From CAYGYG01 sp964354155 (lineage in GTDB: Bacteria; Hydrothermota; Tepidihabitantia; SM23-42; CAYGYG01), in contig CAYGYG010000009.1 in assembly GCA_964354155.1 (NCBI GenBank), positions 46,134 to 110,133 on the forward strand: a stretch of 64,000 bases of DNA, read 5' to 3'. Both the position numbers and the translations under genes were made by a program. Positions 31,984 through 40,287 of this stretch are shown piece by piece. Under the pieces are notes generated by a model. That model made no database searches. It was not told the origin of the DNA and saw nothing but the letters and a program-made list of their open reading frames with translations. Numbering within the stretch: the stretch's first letter is position 1; the number at the start of each line of letters is the position of its first letter.

Positions 31984-33840
31984 ATGCACGATGTGATCGT
32001 TGTCGGCGGCGGCCACGCCGGAGTTGAAGCGGCCTTGGCCGGGGCACGCTTGGGCGCCAAGGTGGCATTGGTTACGATGGAACGCGGGATGATCGGCCAC
32101 ATGCCCTGCAATCCTGCGGTGGGGGGATTGGCCAAAGGTCATCTAGTTTTGGAAGTCGACGGACTGGGAGGCCAGATCGGCCGACTGGCCGATGCAACCG
32201 CACTTCAGTACCGTATGCTCAACCGCGGGAAAGGTCCCGCGGTCTGGTCGCCGCGTACCCAGAATGACCGGAAGGCGTACCAGACCGAGGCTCAGCGCGT
32301 AATCAGCCAAACCGCCGATATCGAGATCGTCGAAGCCGAAGCGGACGAATTGCTCCTTGACCGCGGCGGGGTAAGCGGTATCCGCCTGACCGGCGGCAAG
32401 GAGCTCCACAGTCGAACCGTGATTCTGACGACCGGCACTTTTCTTCAAGGGCTGATCCACATCGGCCTTGAGTCGAAGGGCGGGGGCCGCTGGGATGAGA
32501 AGGAAGCGTCCGGTATCTCCGGCTCACTGCGACGCGCCGGCCTGGCCCTGGGCCGGCTCAAGACCGGCACGTCGCCGCGGATCTCGGGCCGGACGGTTGA
32601 CTTTGCCCGCTTGAAAGTGCAGCCGGGTGATGAGTCGCCGTTCCCTTTTTCTTTCCGGACGGCGCGGACGACCGCGGAGCAGCTGCCCTGCCATGTCACC
32701 GCAACCAACGAGAAGACCCATGCCATCATCGCCGGGAATTTGGACCGCTCGCCTCTTTATGCCGGCCGGATAAAGGGAATCGGACCAAGGTACTGCCCGT
32801 CGATTGAAGACAAGATTCACCGTTTCAAGGACCGGCCGAGCCATCTTATCTTCCTCGAACCAGAAGGCCGTGCGACCGATGAATACTACATCAACGGCCT
32901 ATCAACTTCCCTGCCGGTCGAGGTGCAGGAGGAGATGGTGCACTCGATTGAAGGCTTACAGGAAGCCGCCGTCTTGCGACCGGGCTACGCCGTTGAGTAC
33001 GATTATGTCTTCCCGACCCAGCTTGACCACAGTCTGGAAACAAAAGCGGTCGGTGGTCTCTTCCTTGCCGGTCAGATCAACGGCACTTCGGGTTATGAGG
33101 AGGCTGCGGCGCAGGGATTCATCGCCGGCGTCAATGCGGTCATGAAAGTGCGGGGCGAGGAACCGCTGATTCTGAAGCGGTCCGAAGCCTATCTCGGCGT
33201 GCTGATTGATGATCTCGTGCTCAAAGGAACCGAGGAGCCTTACCGGATGTTCACCTCGCGGGCCGAGCATCGGCTGATCTTGAGAATCGACAACGTGCTG
33301 GAACGCTTGATGCCGTACGGCCGACGGCTCGGGCTGATTAGCGAGGTGGAGTTTGGCCAGCAGGAGGAAAAGTGGCAGGCGGTCGACGCGGAAATCGCCC
33401 GACTCGGACGCACAAGACTGGCGCCGGCCAAGATCAACCCGGTGCTGATCGAACTCGGCGAGACGCCGGTGACGGAATCGGTGCTGCTCGAAACGGTCCT
33501 GAAACGCCCCAGAGTTCGATACGAGGATGTCGAGAGAATGGAGGGCGGGAACGGCTTGCTGGGTGGTGAGTTGAGACCGAAGGTGGAGATCCGGATAAAG
33601 TATGAAGGCTATATCCGGCGTGAAGAGGATCTGGCCCGGCGCTTAATGGTGATGGAAGAAAAGAGAATTCCTCTGGGGTTCGATTTCACGCGGGTGACCG
33701 GTCTTTCTAATGAGGCGAAGACGAAGCTGGATCGGCTCCGGCCCCGCACCCTGGCCCAGGTGTCGCGGGTGTCGGGCATCACACCGTCGGACCTGGCCGT
33801 ACTCTTCTACCACCTTGAAAAGGATCGGAATAATGCTTGA
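31984..33840 (+). CDS. mnmG: tRNA uridine-5-carboxymethylaminomethyl modification enzyme MnmG
   Basis: A 618-residue FAD-dependent enzyme that, with MnmE, modifies U34 of tRNAs reading NNA/NNG codons. The FAD motif is VVGGGHAGVEAALAGARLGA. The signatures CNPAVGGLAKGHLVLEVDGL and GLFLAGQINGTSGYEEAAAQ are diagnostic. The helical C-terminal domain is complete (GITPSDLAVLFYHLEKDRNN). I start it at ATG 31984 because the promoter overlaps the earlier ATG. It overlaps the next gene by eight bases. No mnmE or rsmG is adjacent. Confidence 0.97.
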   Translation: MHDVIVVGGGHAGVEAALAGARLGAKVALVTMERGMIGHMPCNPAVGGLAKGHLVLEVDGLGGQIGRLADATALQYRMLNRGKGPAVWSPRTQNDRKAYQTEAQRVISQTADIEIVEAEADELLLDRGGVSGIRLTGGKELHSRTVILTTGTFLQGLIHIGLESKGGGRWDEKEASGISGSLRRAGLALGRLKTGTSPRISGRTVDFARLKVQPGDESPFPFSFRTARTTAEQLPCHVTATNEKTHAIIAGNLDRSPLYAGRIKGIGPRYCPSIEDKIHRFKDRPSHLIFLEPEGRATDEYYINGLSTSLPVEVQEEMVHSIEGLQEAAVLRPGYAVEYDYVFPTQLDHSLETKAVGGLFLAGQINGTSGYEEAAAQGFIAGVNAVMKVRGEEPLILKRSEAYLGVLIDDLVLKGTEEPYRMFTSRAEHRLILRIDNVLERLMPYGRRLGLISEVEFGQQEEKWQAVDAEIARLGRTRLAPAKINPVLIELGETPVTESVLLETVLKRPRVRYEDVERMEGGNGLLGGELRPKVEIRIKYEGYIRREEDLARRLMVMEEKRIPLGFDFTRVTGLSNEAKTKLDRLRPRTLAQVSRVSGITPSDLAVLFYHLEKDRNNA

Positions 33841-34888
33841 CGATCTATTAGCGACGGTTCGGCAGCATATGGAAGTAGAAGATGCGTGGCATAAGGACAT
33901 GCGTTTTCACATCATCGGCAGGATTTTTCAGCCGCAAGAACAGAATATCAAGTTACTTAAAGAAAAAATCGAACAGCAACGCCTGCTTGCATTGTTCGCC
34001 CACAAAACCGGTAGAGACCATGTCGAGATACTGCCTTTCTACCCGAGGCCGGAGCGACCGAACTGGTGGTTGAGCGGCGGGCTTTTTGTCGCAACGATCC
34101 TTTCAACGCTGTTTGTCGGCGCCTACCACCGGCTCGGCCGGATGCCGATTTCTCTTTTCGATTTTCTTGCCGGGGCGGCTTTCTCGTTTTCGATAATGGC
34201 GATTTTGACCAGCCATGAGCTCGGTCATTACTTTACGGCGCGCAAGTACGGCGTGCGGTCATCCCTCCCCTATTTTCTACCCATCCCGCATCCTCTGCTG
34301 GGGACCCTGGGGGCGATTATGAGAATCAAGTCGCTTCTGCCCAGCCGGCGGTCCTTGCTGGCGATTGGCATGGCCGGACCGATGTGCGGCTTTGTCGTTG
34401 CGGTGCCTCTCACCGTCGTCGGGCTGTTTCTGTCCCAGGTGCATCGGGTCGGCGCGGGAACTGCGGGTCTGCGCCTGGGCGAGCCGCTGCTATTCCATCT
34501 TCTGGGCAAGCTGGCTCATCCGGGGGTGCCGTCCGGATATGACATTTTTCTTCACCCTATGGCCTATGCCGGCTGGCTCGGCCTGCTGGTGACGGCAATG
34601 AACCTGATGCCGATCGGTCAACTGGACGGCGGTCATGTTGCCTTTGCGGTGCTGGGCCGGAGACGGTGGGCACTGATTCCGGTCATGGTTGTTGTGCTTA
34701 TCCTGCTCGCCGGTAAGGGATTCTACCAGTGGGTCATCTGGCTCGTACTGGCTACGTTACTGAGCATGCGTGAACCGGTCATTCAGGACCGGATCACACG
34801 GCTATCCTGGAAGGAAATCGCGCTGGTCCTGATTCCCCTCGGCATTTTCATCCTGGCCTTTACGCCGGTACCCTTCAGCTTCTTTTGA
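33833..34888 (+). CDS. Site-2 protease family (M50) intramembrane metalloprotease
   Basis: A 351-residue polytopic membrane protein. The zinc site is His128-Glu129-His132 (TSHELGHYFTARKYG), and the second ligand motif is NLMPIGQLDGGH (Asp265). About seven helices surround them. A 70-residue soluble N-terminus (LLKEKIEQQRLLALFAHKTG) precedes the membrane part. The layout matches short bacterial S2P proteins without a PDZ domain, related to plant EGY proteases. Such enzymes cleave transmembrane anti-sigma factors or signal remnants. An anti-sigma/ECF pair lies 750 bp away on the other strand, a possible but unproven substrate. Translation is probably coupled to mnmG. Confidence 0.9.
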   Translation: MLDDLLATVRQHMEVEDAWHKDMRFHIIGRIFQPQEQNIKLLKEKIEQQRLLALFAHKTGRDHVEILPFYPRPERPNWWLSGGLFVATILSTLFVGAYHRLGRMPISLFDFLAGAAFSFSIMAILTSHELGHYFTARKYGVRSSLPYFLPIPHPLLGTLGAIMRIKSLLPSRRSLLAIGMAGPMCGFVVAVPLTVVGLFLSQVHRVGAGTAGLRLGEPLLFHLLGKLAHPGVPSGYDIFLHPMAYAGWLGLLVTAMNLMPIGQLDGGHVAFAVLGRRRWALIPVMVVVLILLAGKGFYQWVIWLVLATLLSMREPVIQDRITRLSWKEIALVLIPLGIFILAFTPVPFSFF

Positions 34889-34892
34889 TCGT

Positions 34893-35438
34893 CTATTTCA
34901 GGTCGGGTTCGGCGCCGCGGCGGAGTCCAGGCCGCTTGCGGGCTTCATCGATGATCCGCCGCAGTTTTTTCTCGAATTCATCGTGAAACAGCAGCATCTT
35001 GGCCTTCTGCTGGGTGGTCAGTTGAGCGTACATTTCATGGCGCATGGTTTCCTGCTTGTTCTGGAAGTCACCCTGTAGTTTCTCGATTTCACTGATTTTG
35101 GCCTTGAGTTTGTCCTCCGACGCCTTCTCGCTGTCAACTAACTGCCTCAACTCAGCAAGCCGCGCCATCCTTTTCTCGACGAACTCTCTTTCGAGCTTCT
35201 GCTGATCTTTGAATTTCGGGATGAACCGGGCAATCTGCTCCTCGGTAAGGTCAAGTTCATCAATCAGGGTGACGATCCTGATGCGTTCAATCCACTTGCG
35301 CGGTTCGAGCGTCTCCTCGCCCCGGTTGGGACTTGGTCCGGGACCAGGATCCGACCGTCCGGGTTCGCGCGGCGGGGGAAGTTGTCCGAATACCATACTG
35401 CAAAGTACAACCAACATCAGCCAAGCCGACTTATTCAT
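34893..35438 (-). CDS. Exported Spy/CpxP-like LTxxQ protein
   Basis: A 181-residue protein with a signal peptide (MNKSAWLMLVVLCSMVFG), a proline/glycine-rich linker, and a helical domain. That domain contains LTEEQIARFIPKF and LTTQQKAKMLLFHDEFEKKL, the LTxxQ repeats of Spy/CpxP/ZraP-type periplasmic chaperones and metal sensors. ATG 35438 has a perfect AGGAGG upstream. It follows an ECF sigma and anti-sigma pair on the same strand, a combination common for envelope-stress or metal responses. A MITE-like repeat separates it from the anti-sigma gene. Confidence 0.82.
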   Translation of the reverse strand: MNKSAWLMLVVLCSMVFGQLPPPREPGRSDPGPGPSPNRGEETLEPRKWIERIRIVTLIDELDLTEEQIARFIPKFKDQQKLEREFVEKRMARLAELRQLVDSEKASEDKLKAKISEIEKLQGDFQNKQETMRHEMYAQLTTQQKAKMLLFHDEFEKKLRRIIDEARKRPGLRRGAEPDLK

Positions 35439-35503
35439 GTTTCCTCCTTTGATATTCGAAGAATAGCTCAACATGTCAATGCCGGAAATACATGAGGGGA
35501 CTA

Positions 35504-35649
35504 CTAATACAAACGCATCAAGTAACATGACAGTGTCATTGCGAGCGACCGATAGGGCGCGCGGCAATCTCTGTGCGTTGAGCACTCGCCGAGATTGCTT
35601 CGTCGCTTCGCTCCTCGCAATGACGACTTAGCAACTGCGTTCGTATTAG
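35504..35649. repeat. 146-bp MITE-like element with nested inverted repeats
   Basis: Terminal inverted repeats CTAATACAAACGCA (35504-35517) and TGCGTTCGTATTAG (35636-35649) match at 13 of 14 positions. Inside lies a second palindrome with ends GTCATTGCGAGCGA and CTCGCAATGAC, a word typical of dispersed REP/MITE-type repeats in many bacteria. The right end supplies the TAA stop of the anti-sigma gene. Confidence 0.8.
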
Positions 35650-36197
35650 GTACCGTTGAATGAGCCAAAAGCCGCCTTGAGATTCTTGTAGAGCGCCGCG
35701 GTCTGGGTATCGGTCAATTCATCAAGTAAGTCGGAAAGGTCGCCCGCGGCATCGAGCTGGGTGCCGATCTCGGTCAACTGGTTCTCGGGTTTGCCGGCCA
35801 GTATTTCGGCAAGCACCCGAGTTTGAAAACTCTCCGAACTCGAGTAGACAAATTCGGAGGCCGAATACGGAATTACGATGTCAACGTTGTTGGCGTTGTT
35901 CCGAAACAGGATGATCAATGCCAGGGCCGCCGCCGCGGCCACCGGTACTGGTATAAAGTAGGGCAATCGGAAAAAGCGCGGCTTCCTGATGGCCCGGGTA
36001 ATATTACGCTGGACCGTCGTCCAATCGGGCTCGGGCATCGCGTCTTGCTCGAGGACGGTATAGAGCCGCCCGAGGGCGGCAACCTGATTGCGGCAGGCCG
36101 GGCACCACGCCAGATGCTGCTCAACCTCGGCGCGCGCATCGGGCTTGAGCTCATTCTCGACGAAATCAATCAAGATCCCTTCGTCATAGCAATTCAT
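35646..36197 (-). CDS. Zinc-finger anti-sigma factor (membrane-anchored)
   Basis: A 183-residue protein. The N-terminal ZAS/zf-HC2 domain has HLAWCPAC (His-x3-Cys-x2-Cys) with Cys3 as the likely fourth ligand. A single membrane helix follows (IPVPVAAAAALALIILF, about residues 87-103), then a short periplasmic tail rich in LSDLLDELTDTQTAALY. It begins one base after the sigma gene, the usual arrangement for an inhibitor and its ECF sigma. The stop codon lies inside the terminal repeat of a MITE-like element, so the last residues may have been altered by its insertion. Confidence 0.85.
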   Translation of the reverse strand: MNCYDEGILIDFVENELKPDARAEVEQHLAWCPACRNQVAALGRLYTVLEQDAMPEPDWTTVQRNITRAIRKPRFFRLPYFIPVPVAAAAALALIILFRNNANNVDIVIPYSASEFVYSSSESFQTRVLAEILAGKPENQLTEIGTQLDAAGDLSDLLDELTDTQTAALYKNLKAAFGSFNGT

Positions 36198-36198
36198 T

Positions 36199-36747
36199 TC
36201 AATACCCCATTTGTGACAACAATTCCTTCATCCGGGAGACCGCGAAGTGATGGTGCGCCTTGGCCGCACCGGATGTGATTTGGAGCAGTCCGGCGATTTC
36301 GTCGAAAGACAGTTCCTGGTTGTGACGGAGCACAAATACCATCCGCTGCCGTTTTGGCAGTTGAACAATCGCCTCGTCGATCGATTTTCTAAGTTCAACC
36401 CGTTTCGTGAAATCCGGCGACGATCGGACCAGATCGGAATAGGGCAACGGACGCGTCTTGCGCTTAAACGAAAGGCAATGATTGACCGTAACCCGGTACA
36501 GCCAGGTCGAGAACTTGGCCCTGGTGTCATAGGTTCTGATCTTCTGATAGATTTTCACAAAAACCTCCTGAACCAGGTCCTGGGCATCGGCTGAGTTCCT
36601 CGTAAATCGATAACACAGGCTGTAGACGACGCCGCGGTATCGGCCGAAGAGGACGTTAAAGGCAGCCTCATCTCCATGTTTGAGTCTCTCGACCAGATTG
36701 TCTTCGCCATTGTTCTCCTGGGCCAAGGCTATTGCTCCAGCCACCAT
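36199..36747 (-). CDS. ECF-family RNA polymerase sigma factor (RpoE-like)
   Basis: A 182-residue sigma factor. Region 2 reads FGRYRGVVYSLCYRFTRNSA and DAQDLVQEVFVKIYQKIRTY. Region 4 is LPKRQRMVFVLRHNQELSFD with the helix-turn-helix IAGLLQITSGAAKAHHHFAV. No region 1.1 or 3. ATG 36747 is preferred to GTG 36759; no Shine-Dalgarno precedes it, and an ECF-type promoter ends five bases upstream. It is sequestered by the anti-sigma factor encoded next and probably controls its own operon, including the Spy-like gene. Confidence 0.93.
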   Translation of the reverse strand: MVAGAIALAQENNGEDNLVERLKHGDEAAFNVLFGRYRGVVYSLCYRFTRNSADAQDLVQEVFVKIYQKIRTYDTRAKFSTWLYRVTVNHCLSFKRKTRPLPYSDLVRSSPDFTKRVELRKSIDEAIVQLPKRQRMVFVLRHNQELSFDEIAGLLQITSGAAKAHHHFAVSRMKELLSQMGY

Positions 36748-36752
36748 ATTTT

Positions 36753-36777
36753 GACGCACCGCATGGGGAATTGGTTT
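36753..36777 (-). promoter_or_regulatory. Possible ECF-type autoregulated promoter
   Basis: Minus strand AAACC (36777-36773), 16 bp, CGTC (36756-36753), five bases before ATG 36747. AAC and CGTC are common core elements of ECF sigma promoters. The evidence is only this spacing and position. Confidence 0.4.
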
Positions 36778-36789
36778 AACGGGCAGGCA

Positions 36790-37749
36790 TCACAGATGAC
36801 TTCGAGAACCGCTTGATTTCTCGGGGGTTACGTAGGGTTCGATATGGACAGTACTCTTGGTGCCCAGTTCTTTGTCGATGGTTTCCTGAACTTGGGTTCC
36901 GATGTCATGGGCCCGGGTGACGTGGAGGTCGGGCTTCACTTCGATATGTATCGAGATGGCCTTGACCGACCCGTAATCGTGTACTTCGATTTCGTGGACG
37001 TCCTTAACCCCATCGATCCGGCGGGCAATCCGGACAATCCTCTTTTCGAAATCGGCACTGGCCTTGCGTCCCATCAAGCATTCTATTGCATTGCGGGCCA
37101 ACTGAAAACCGGTGTAGATGATCAACAAAGACACGCTGATCCCGAGAAAGCCATCCAGACGGTAGATTTTCAACATTGCCCCCAGGAAGCTTAGGGCAAC
37201 CATGAGGGCTGCGATCGCATCGCTGCGATGGTGCCAGGCGTCGGCGATCAGTGTGGTTGAACTGATCACGCGGCCGAGATGAATCGAAAAACGGGCCATC
37301 CATTCCTTGAACAGGGCGGCCGCGAGCATGATTAGAATCAGCCAGTAGGTGCCCAGGACGACGGGCGGGTGAATGGTTCGTTTCACCGAGCTGACGAGGA
37401 ATTCAAAGCCGACCGCCAGCAGGAGGACGGCAATGACCAGGGTAGCGATGGTTTCACTGCGGCCGTGGCCGAAGGGGTGCTCGGGGTCCGGGGGGCGTTT
37501 CGCCACGGCGAAACCGACCAGAACGCAAATCGAAGTGACGACATCGGAGAGGGTGTGAAAAGAATCGGCAATCAACGCGATGCTGTTGGACGCCAGGCCC
37601 AGGATGAACTTGGCGACAAAGAGCAGGAGATTGCCGATGATGCTGACCCACGCCTCGAGGAAGCCGTACGAAGCGCGGACCCCCGGCTGGTCAATCTGGT
37701 CCGGGTTACGGATGAATGAGCGGACCAGAAAACCATCTATGCCTTTCAT
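36790..37749 (-). CDS. Cation diffusion facilitator (CDF) family transporter
   Basis: A 319-residue metal exporter. The two ligand pairs of the transport site are recognisable in IADSFHTLSDVVTS (helix 2) and LIADAWHHRSDAIA (helix 5), with the family loop EHPFGHGRSETIATL. A cytoplasmic C-terminal domain follows (VKDVHEIEVHDYGSVKAISI). His in DSFH may favour Mn, Fe or Zn, but specificity is not assigned. I start it at ATG 37749 since family similarity begins there, although the frame is open upstream for 89 codons. A promoter about 230 bp upstream implies a long leader with a strong hairpin. Confidence 0.88.
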   Translation of the reverse strand: MKGIDGFLVRSFIRNPDQIDQPGVRASYGFLEAWVSIIGNLLLFVAKFILGLASNSIALIADSFHTLSDVVTSICVLVGFAVAKRPPDPEHPFGHGRSETIATLVIAVLLLAVGFEFLVSSVKRTIHPPVVLGTYWLILIMLAAALFKEWMARFSIHLGRVISSTTLIADAWHHRSDAIAALMVALSFLGAMLKIYRLDGFLGISVSLLIIYTGFQLARNAIECLMGRKASADFEKRIVRIARRIDGVKDVHEIEVHDYGSVKAISIHIEVKPDLHVTRAHDIGTQVQETIDKELGTKSTVHIEPYVTPEKSSGSRSHL

Positions 37750-37784
37750 TTTGTCTGACGGTTTTTGCACTGTTGCCTCGTTCT

Positions 37785-37838
37785 GCAACAAAAGAGACCT
37801 CTCTTTTCGGAGAAGTCCCACAGTTTCTCTTCTGTTGC
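37785..37838 (-). promoter_or_regulatory. Long hairpin in the leader of the CDF transporter mRNA
   Basis: GCAACAGAAGAGA pairs with TCTCTTTTGTTGC over 13 positions (one G-U) and encloses 28 nt with further pairing. It ends 36 bases before the start codon and is not followed by a T-run, so it is more likely regulatory than a terminator. It does not look like the known Mn or NiCo riboswitches. Confidence 0.45.
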
Positions 37839-37978
37839 CGAAGCCCGACCCCGCAGTATGAAGCTCTAAATTCGAAACACTAAATCCTAAACACTGAATG
37901 ATAAACAGGTAGGGTCTGCTCTTCTCATCCACATAATCATCTTTCGAGAATTTCTTCAAAGAGCCGCAAAGACGACCC

Positions 37979-38006
37979 AGTATATCCGAGAACCCGGCAA
38001 CGTCAA
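37979..38006 (-). promoter_or_regulatory. Promoter of the CDF transporter
   Basis: Minus strand TTGACG (38006-38001), 16 bp, TATACT (37984-37979), about 230 bases upstream of ATG 37749. Confidence 0.55.
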
Positions 38007-38156
38007 TAGCTTCCAAATAGATAATTCAGCGAGAGCGGTGCTTCCCCTGACCCCCACACCCAAGGGGGCGGTTACATGGGGCGGGCAGGACGAGCACACG
38101 TAAAACTGTCGTGGTTGAGTAGGGCGGGATTCGCAGATGGATACAGTCTAATACTG

Positions 38157-40286
38157 CTACTTGTTCATCTCCTCAATTGCCGCCAGGAGTTTCTGAGACT
38201 CGTCCTTGCCGAACCAATCGAGCTTGAGCACCCGTTCCGGCAGGCCGAGCTGGCCCAACAGCGCCCGCAAGTTCTGGCACCGGTTGCGCGCCTTGAAGTT
38301 GCCCTGGATGTAGTGGCATGCATCCGGATAGCAGCCGCCGATCAGTACGCCTTTTGCGCCGCGCGATATGGCTTCCAGCACCATCTGACTTTCCACCCGG
38401 CCGGTACACGGCACGCGGATGATCGACACGTTTCTGGGCATGACCTTCCGGTCGTAACCGGCTTTGTCGGCCGCATTGTAGGCGCTCCACTTGCAGAGCA
38501 GGGCGACGATCGAATCGGGCTTGGCCACGCTGCGAATTTGGGTCAAAAGCTCATGATCGGTGAAAGATGCGAGCTGGCTTGCCCCGGCCATGCAGGTGGC
38601 GCTGCATATCCCGCAGCCCATGCAAGTTGCCTCGTTGATTTTCACCTTCTCGTCTTCCTCGTAGATGGCGCCGTAGGGGCAAGTCCCGACGCACATGCGG
38701 CAGTGATTGGCCGCGCAGATGTCGCTGTTGATCTGAGCGGTGACGCCGTTTAGCGCGGCGGCATTACGGCTTAGGAAACTGATGAGCGAAGCCGCGCCGT
38801 TGCGGGCGTCGATGGTGGCCTCGGCCACCGACACGGGGAATGCGGCGCTGCCTGCAAAAAAGATGCCGCGCGGGTTGGAGTCGACCGCCAGGCCGGATTC
38901 AATGTAGGCGCCGGGGAACTGCTCCGGTTCGGACTTGACACCAAGGGTCTTGAGCAAGCTTTCATCCGGGACAAATCCGGTTGAGAGCACGACACAATCG
39001 GCATCGATCGCCATCATTTCATCGGCCATGCTGTCTTCGACCATGACGACCGGGCGCCCCTTGTCAAACCGCACCTCGGAAGGTTTCCCTTTGATGAACG
39101 TGACCCCGGAAACGTCGCGCAGCGTCGTATAGAATTTCTCGCGTGTCCCGTAAGCCCGCATGTCAATGTAGGTGACGTAGACCTGCGTGTCCGGATACAG
39201 GTCTTTGACCAGCTTGGCTTCCTTTAATGCGATAAGACAGCAGACCCGGGAGCAGTGGGGCAGGTACTTGTGGTCGCGTGACCCGGCGCAGGCGATAATG
39301 ACCACTTTCTTCGGTCGCATCATGCCGCCGACGATTCTTCTCTCAAACTCAATGGTGTTCATGACCCCGGGCAGCCGGCCGTACCCATATTCCTTGATCC
39401 GAGCAGCATCGAAGAACTTCAGTCCCGAGGTGTTTAACACCGCACCCACGCCTAGCTCAAGGGTGGCCTGGCTTTCAAGATTGATACGGTCGCAGACCTT
39501 GACGCAGGCGCCGCACCGGTTGCAGGCCGCCCAGTCAATCTGATACGAATCCGGATAGGTCGGCTGGTAGTAAATAGCTTTGCGATCGAGTCCGTGGTCG
39601 CTGACCGTAATCGGGCAGACTTGTTCGCACTTCTTGCACAGGTTGCAACCCTCGATCGGCCGGTGATAGGTCACGGTCGCCCGATACTCACCGGGTTGAC
39701 CGTTTAGCCGGACGAGTTGGGCCGAGTTGTAGATCTTGATCCGCCGGTTGTTGACAACCTGGTTGATCAGCGGGTACAGGGTATGGGAATTGGGCGTGCC
39801 CTCCGGATACAGACGGTCGAGCTTACCTACGATACCGCCGACGAAACTTTCCCGCTCGATCAGATGAACATCGATCCCGGCCAAACCCAAAAGCCGGGCT
39901 GATTCCAGGCCGCTGACCCCGGCCCCGATCACGAGCGCGGTCCGGCTCTTGATGGGCAAGGATGTGCGCTTGCCGATGGCGGTGGCGGAAAGCCGGTCAA
40001 CGCCGGCCTTGATCGACTCAACCAGCTTGTCGGCCGGCCAGCCGTAAAAGAGGCCTTGCTCGCGGATGTTGACGAGCTCGATATTGGGGTCGGAAAAGAA
40101 CCTCTCGGTAATGCGCGGCGTGCAGGCCGCGACCACGATCTTGGCCGGGGCGGCCTTTTTGACGAGCTCGCGGCCGGCCTCGGAACACAGGTCGGGATGG
40201 ATCGTAACCGGCGCATCGGCGCCGAAATCCAGGCGCTCGGGCAGCTTGATGTCACCATGACACGTGCAGACGAAAACTTTAGGCAT
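38157..40286 (-). CDS. hdrA: HdrA-like flavin iron-sulfur protein with fused MvhD domain
   Basis: A 709-residue fusion. Residues 115-500 are the HdrA flavoprotein core: GxGxxG at 121-126 (VIGAGVSGLESARLLG), an inserted pair of ferredoxin clusters (Cys214-224 and Cys255-265) and the HdrA hallmark HCSRVCC at 345-350. Two more 4Fe-4S motifs lie at Cys524-536 and Cys555-565. Residues 590-709 are an MvhD-type domain (Cys598, 627, 652, 657, 670; GGCYPDACHYIQGNFKAR), the [2Fe-2S] link to a hydrogenase or dehydrogenase. HdrA bifurcates electrons in methanogens; bacterial versions couple ferredoxin to unknown acceptors. Last gene of hdrCBA. Confidence 0.93.
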   Translation of the reverse strand: MPKVFVCTCHGDIKLPERLDFGADAPVTIHPDLCSEAGRELVKKAAPAKIVVAACTPRITERFFSDPNIELVNIREQGLFYGWPADKLVESIKAGVDRLSATAIGKRTSLPIKSRTALVIGAGVSGLESARLLGLAGIDVHLIERESFVGGIVGKLDRLYPEGTPNSHTLYPLINQVVNNRRIKIYNSAQLVRLNGQPGEYRATVTYHRPIEGCNLCKKCEQVCPITVSDHGLDRKAIYYQPTYPDSYQIDWAACNRCGACVKVCDRINLESQATLELGVGAVLNTSGLKFFDAARIKEYGYGRLPGVMNTIEFERRIVGGMMRPKKVVIIACAGSRDHKYLPHCSRVCCLIALKEAKLVKDLYPDTQVYVTYIDMRAYGTREKFYTTLRDVSGVTFIKGKPSEVRFDKGRPVVMVEDSMADEMMAIDADCVVLSTGFVPDESLLKTLGVKSEPEQFPGAYIESGLAVDSNPRGIFFAGSAAFPVSVAEATIDARNGAASLISFLSRNAAALNGVTAQINSDICAANHCRMCVGTCPYGAIYEEDEKVKINEATCMGCGICSATCMAGASQLASFTDHELLTQIRSVAKPDSIVALLCKWSAYNAADKAGYDRKVMPRNVSIIRVPCTGRVESQMVLEAISRGAKGVLIGGCYPDACHYIQGNFKARNRCQNLRALLGQLGLPERVLKLDWFGKDESQKLLAAIEEMNK

Positions 40287-40287
40287 C

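Larger units (their letters stand above)
37750..38156. other. Gene-free 407-bp region: CDF leader and hdrA downstream sequence
   Basis: Holds the CDF promoter (37979-38006), an AT-rich repeat word (37865-37905, CTAAATTCGAAACACTAAAT), a 54-nt hairpin (37785-37838) in the transcribed leader, and a GC-rich inverted repeat CCCCC/GGGGG (38051-38068) after hdrA that may stop transcription. An in-frame extension of the CDF gene runs through it but lacks family similarity. Confidence 0.6.

Noticed and set aside
31879..32142. N-terminal extension of topA
   Set aside because: It overlaps mnmG antisense; the toprim start and the promoter define GTG 31878.
36790..38016. CDF protein extended 89 residues to 38016
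   Set aside because: The promoter at 37979-38006 lies inside it and the extension contains a hairpin and repeat words without family similarity.
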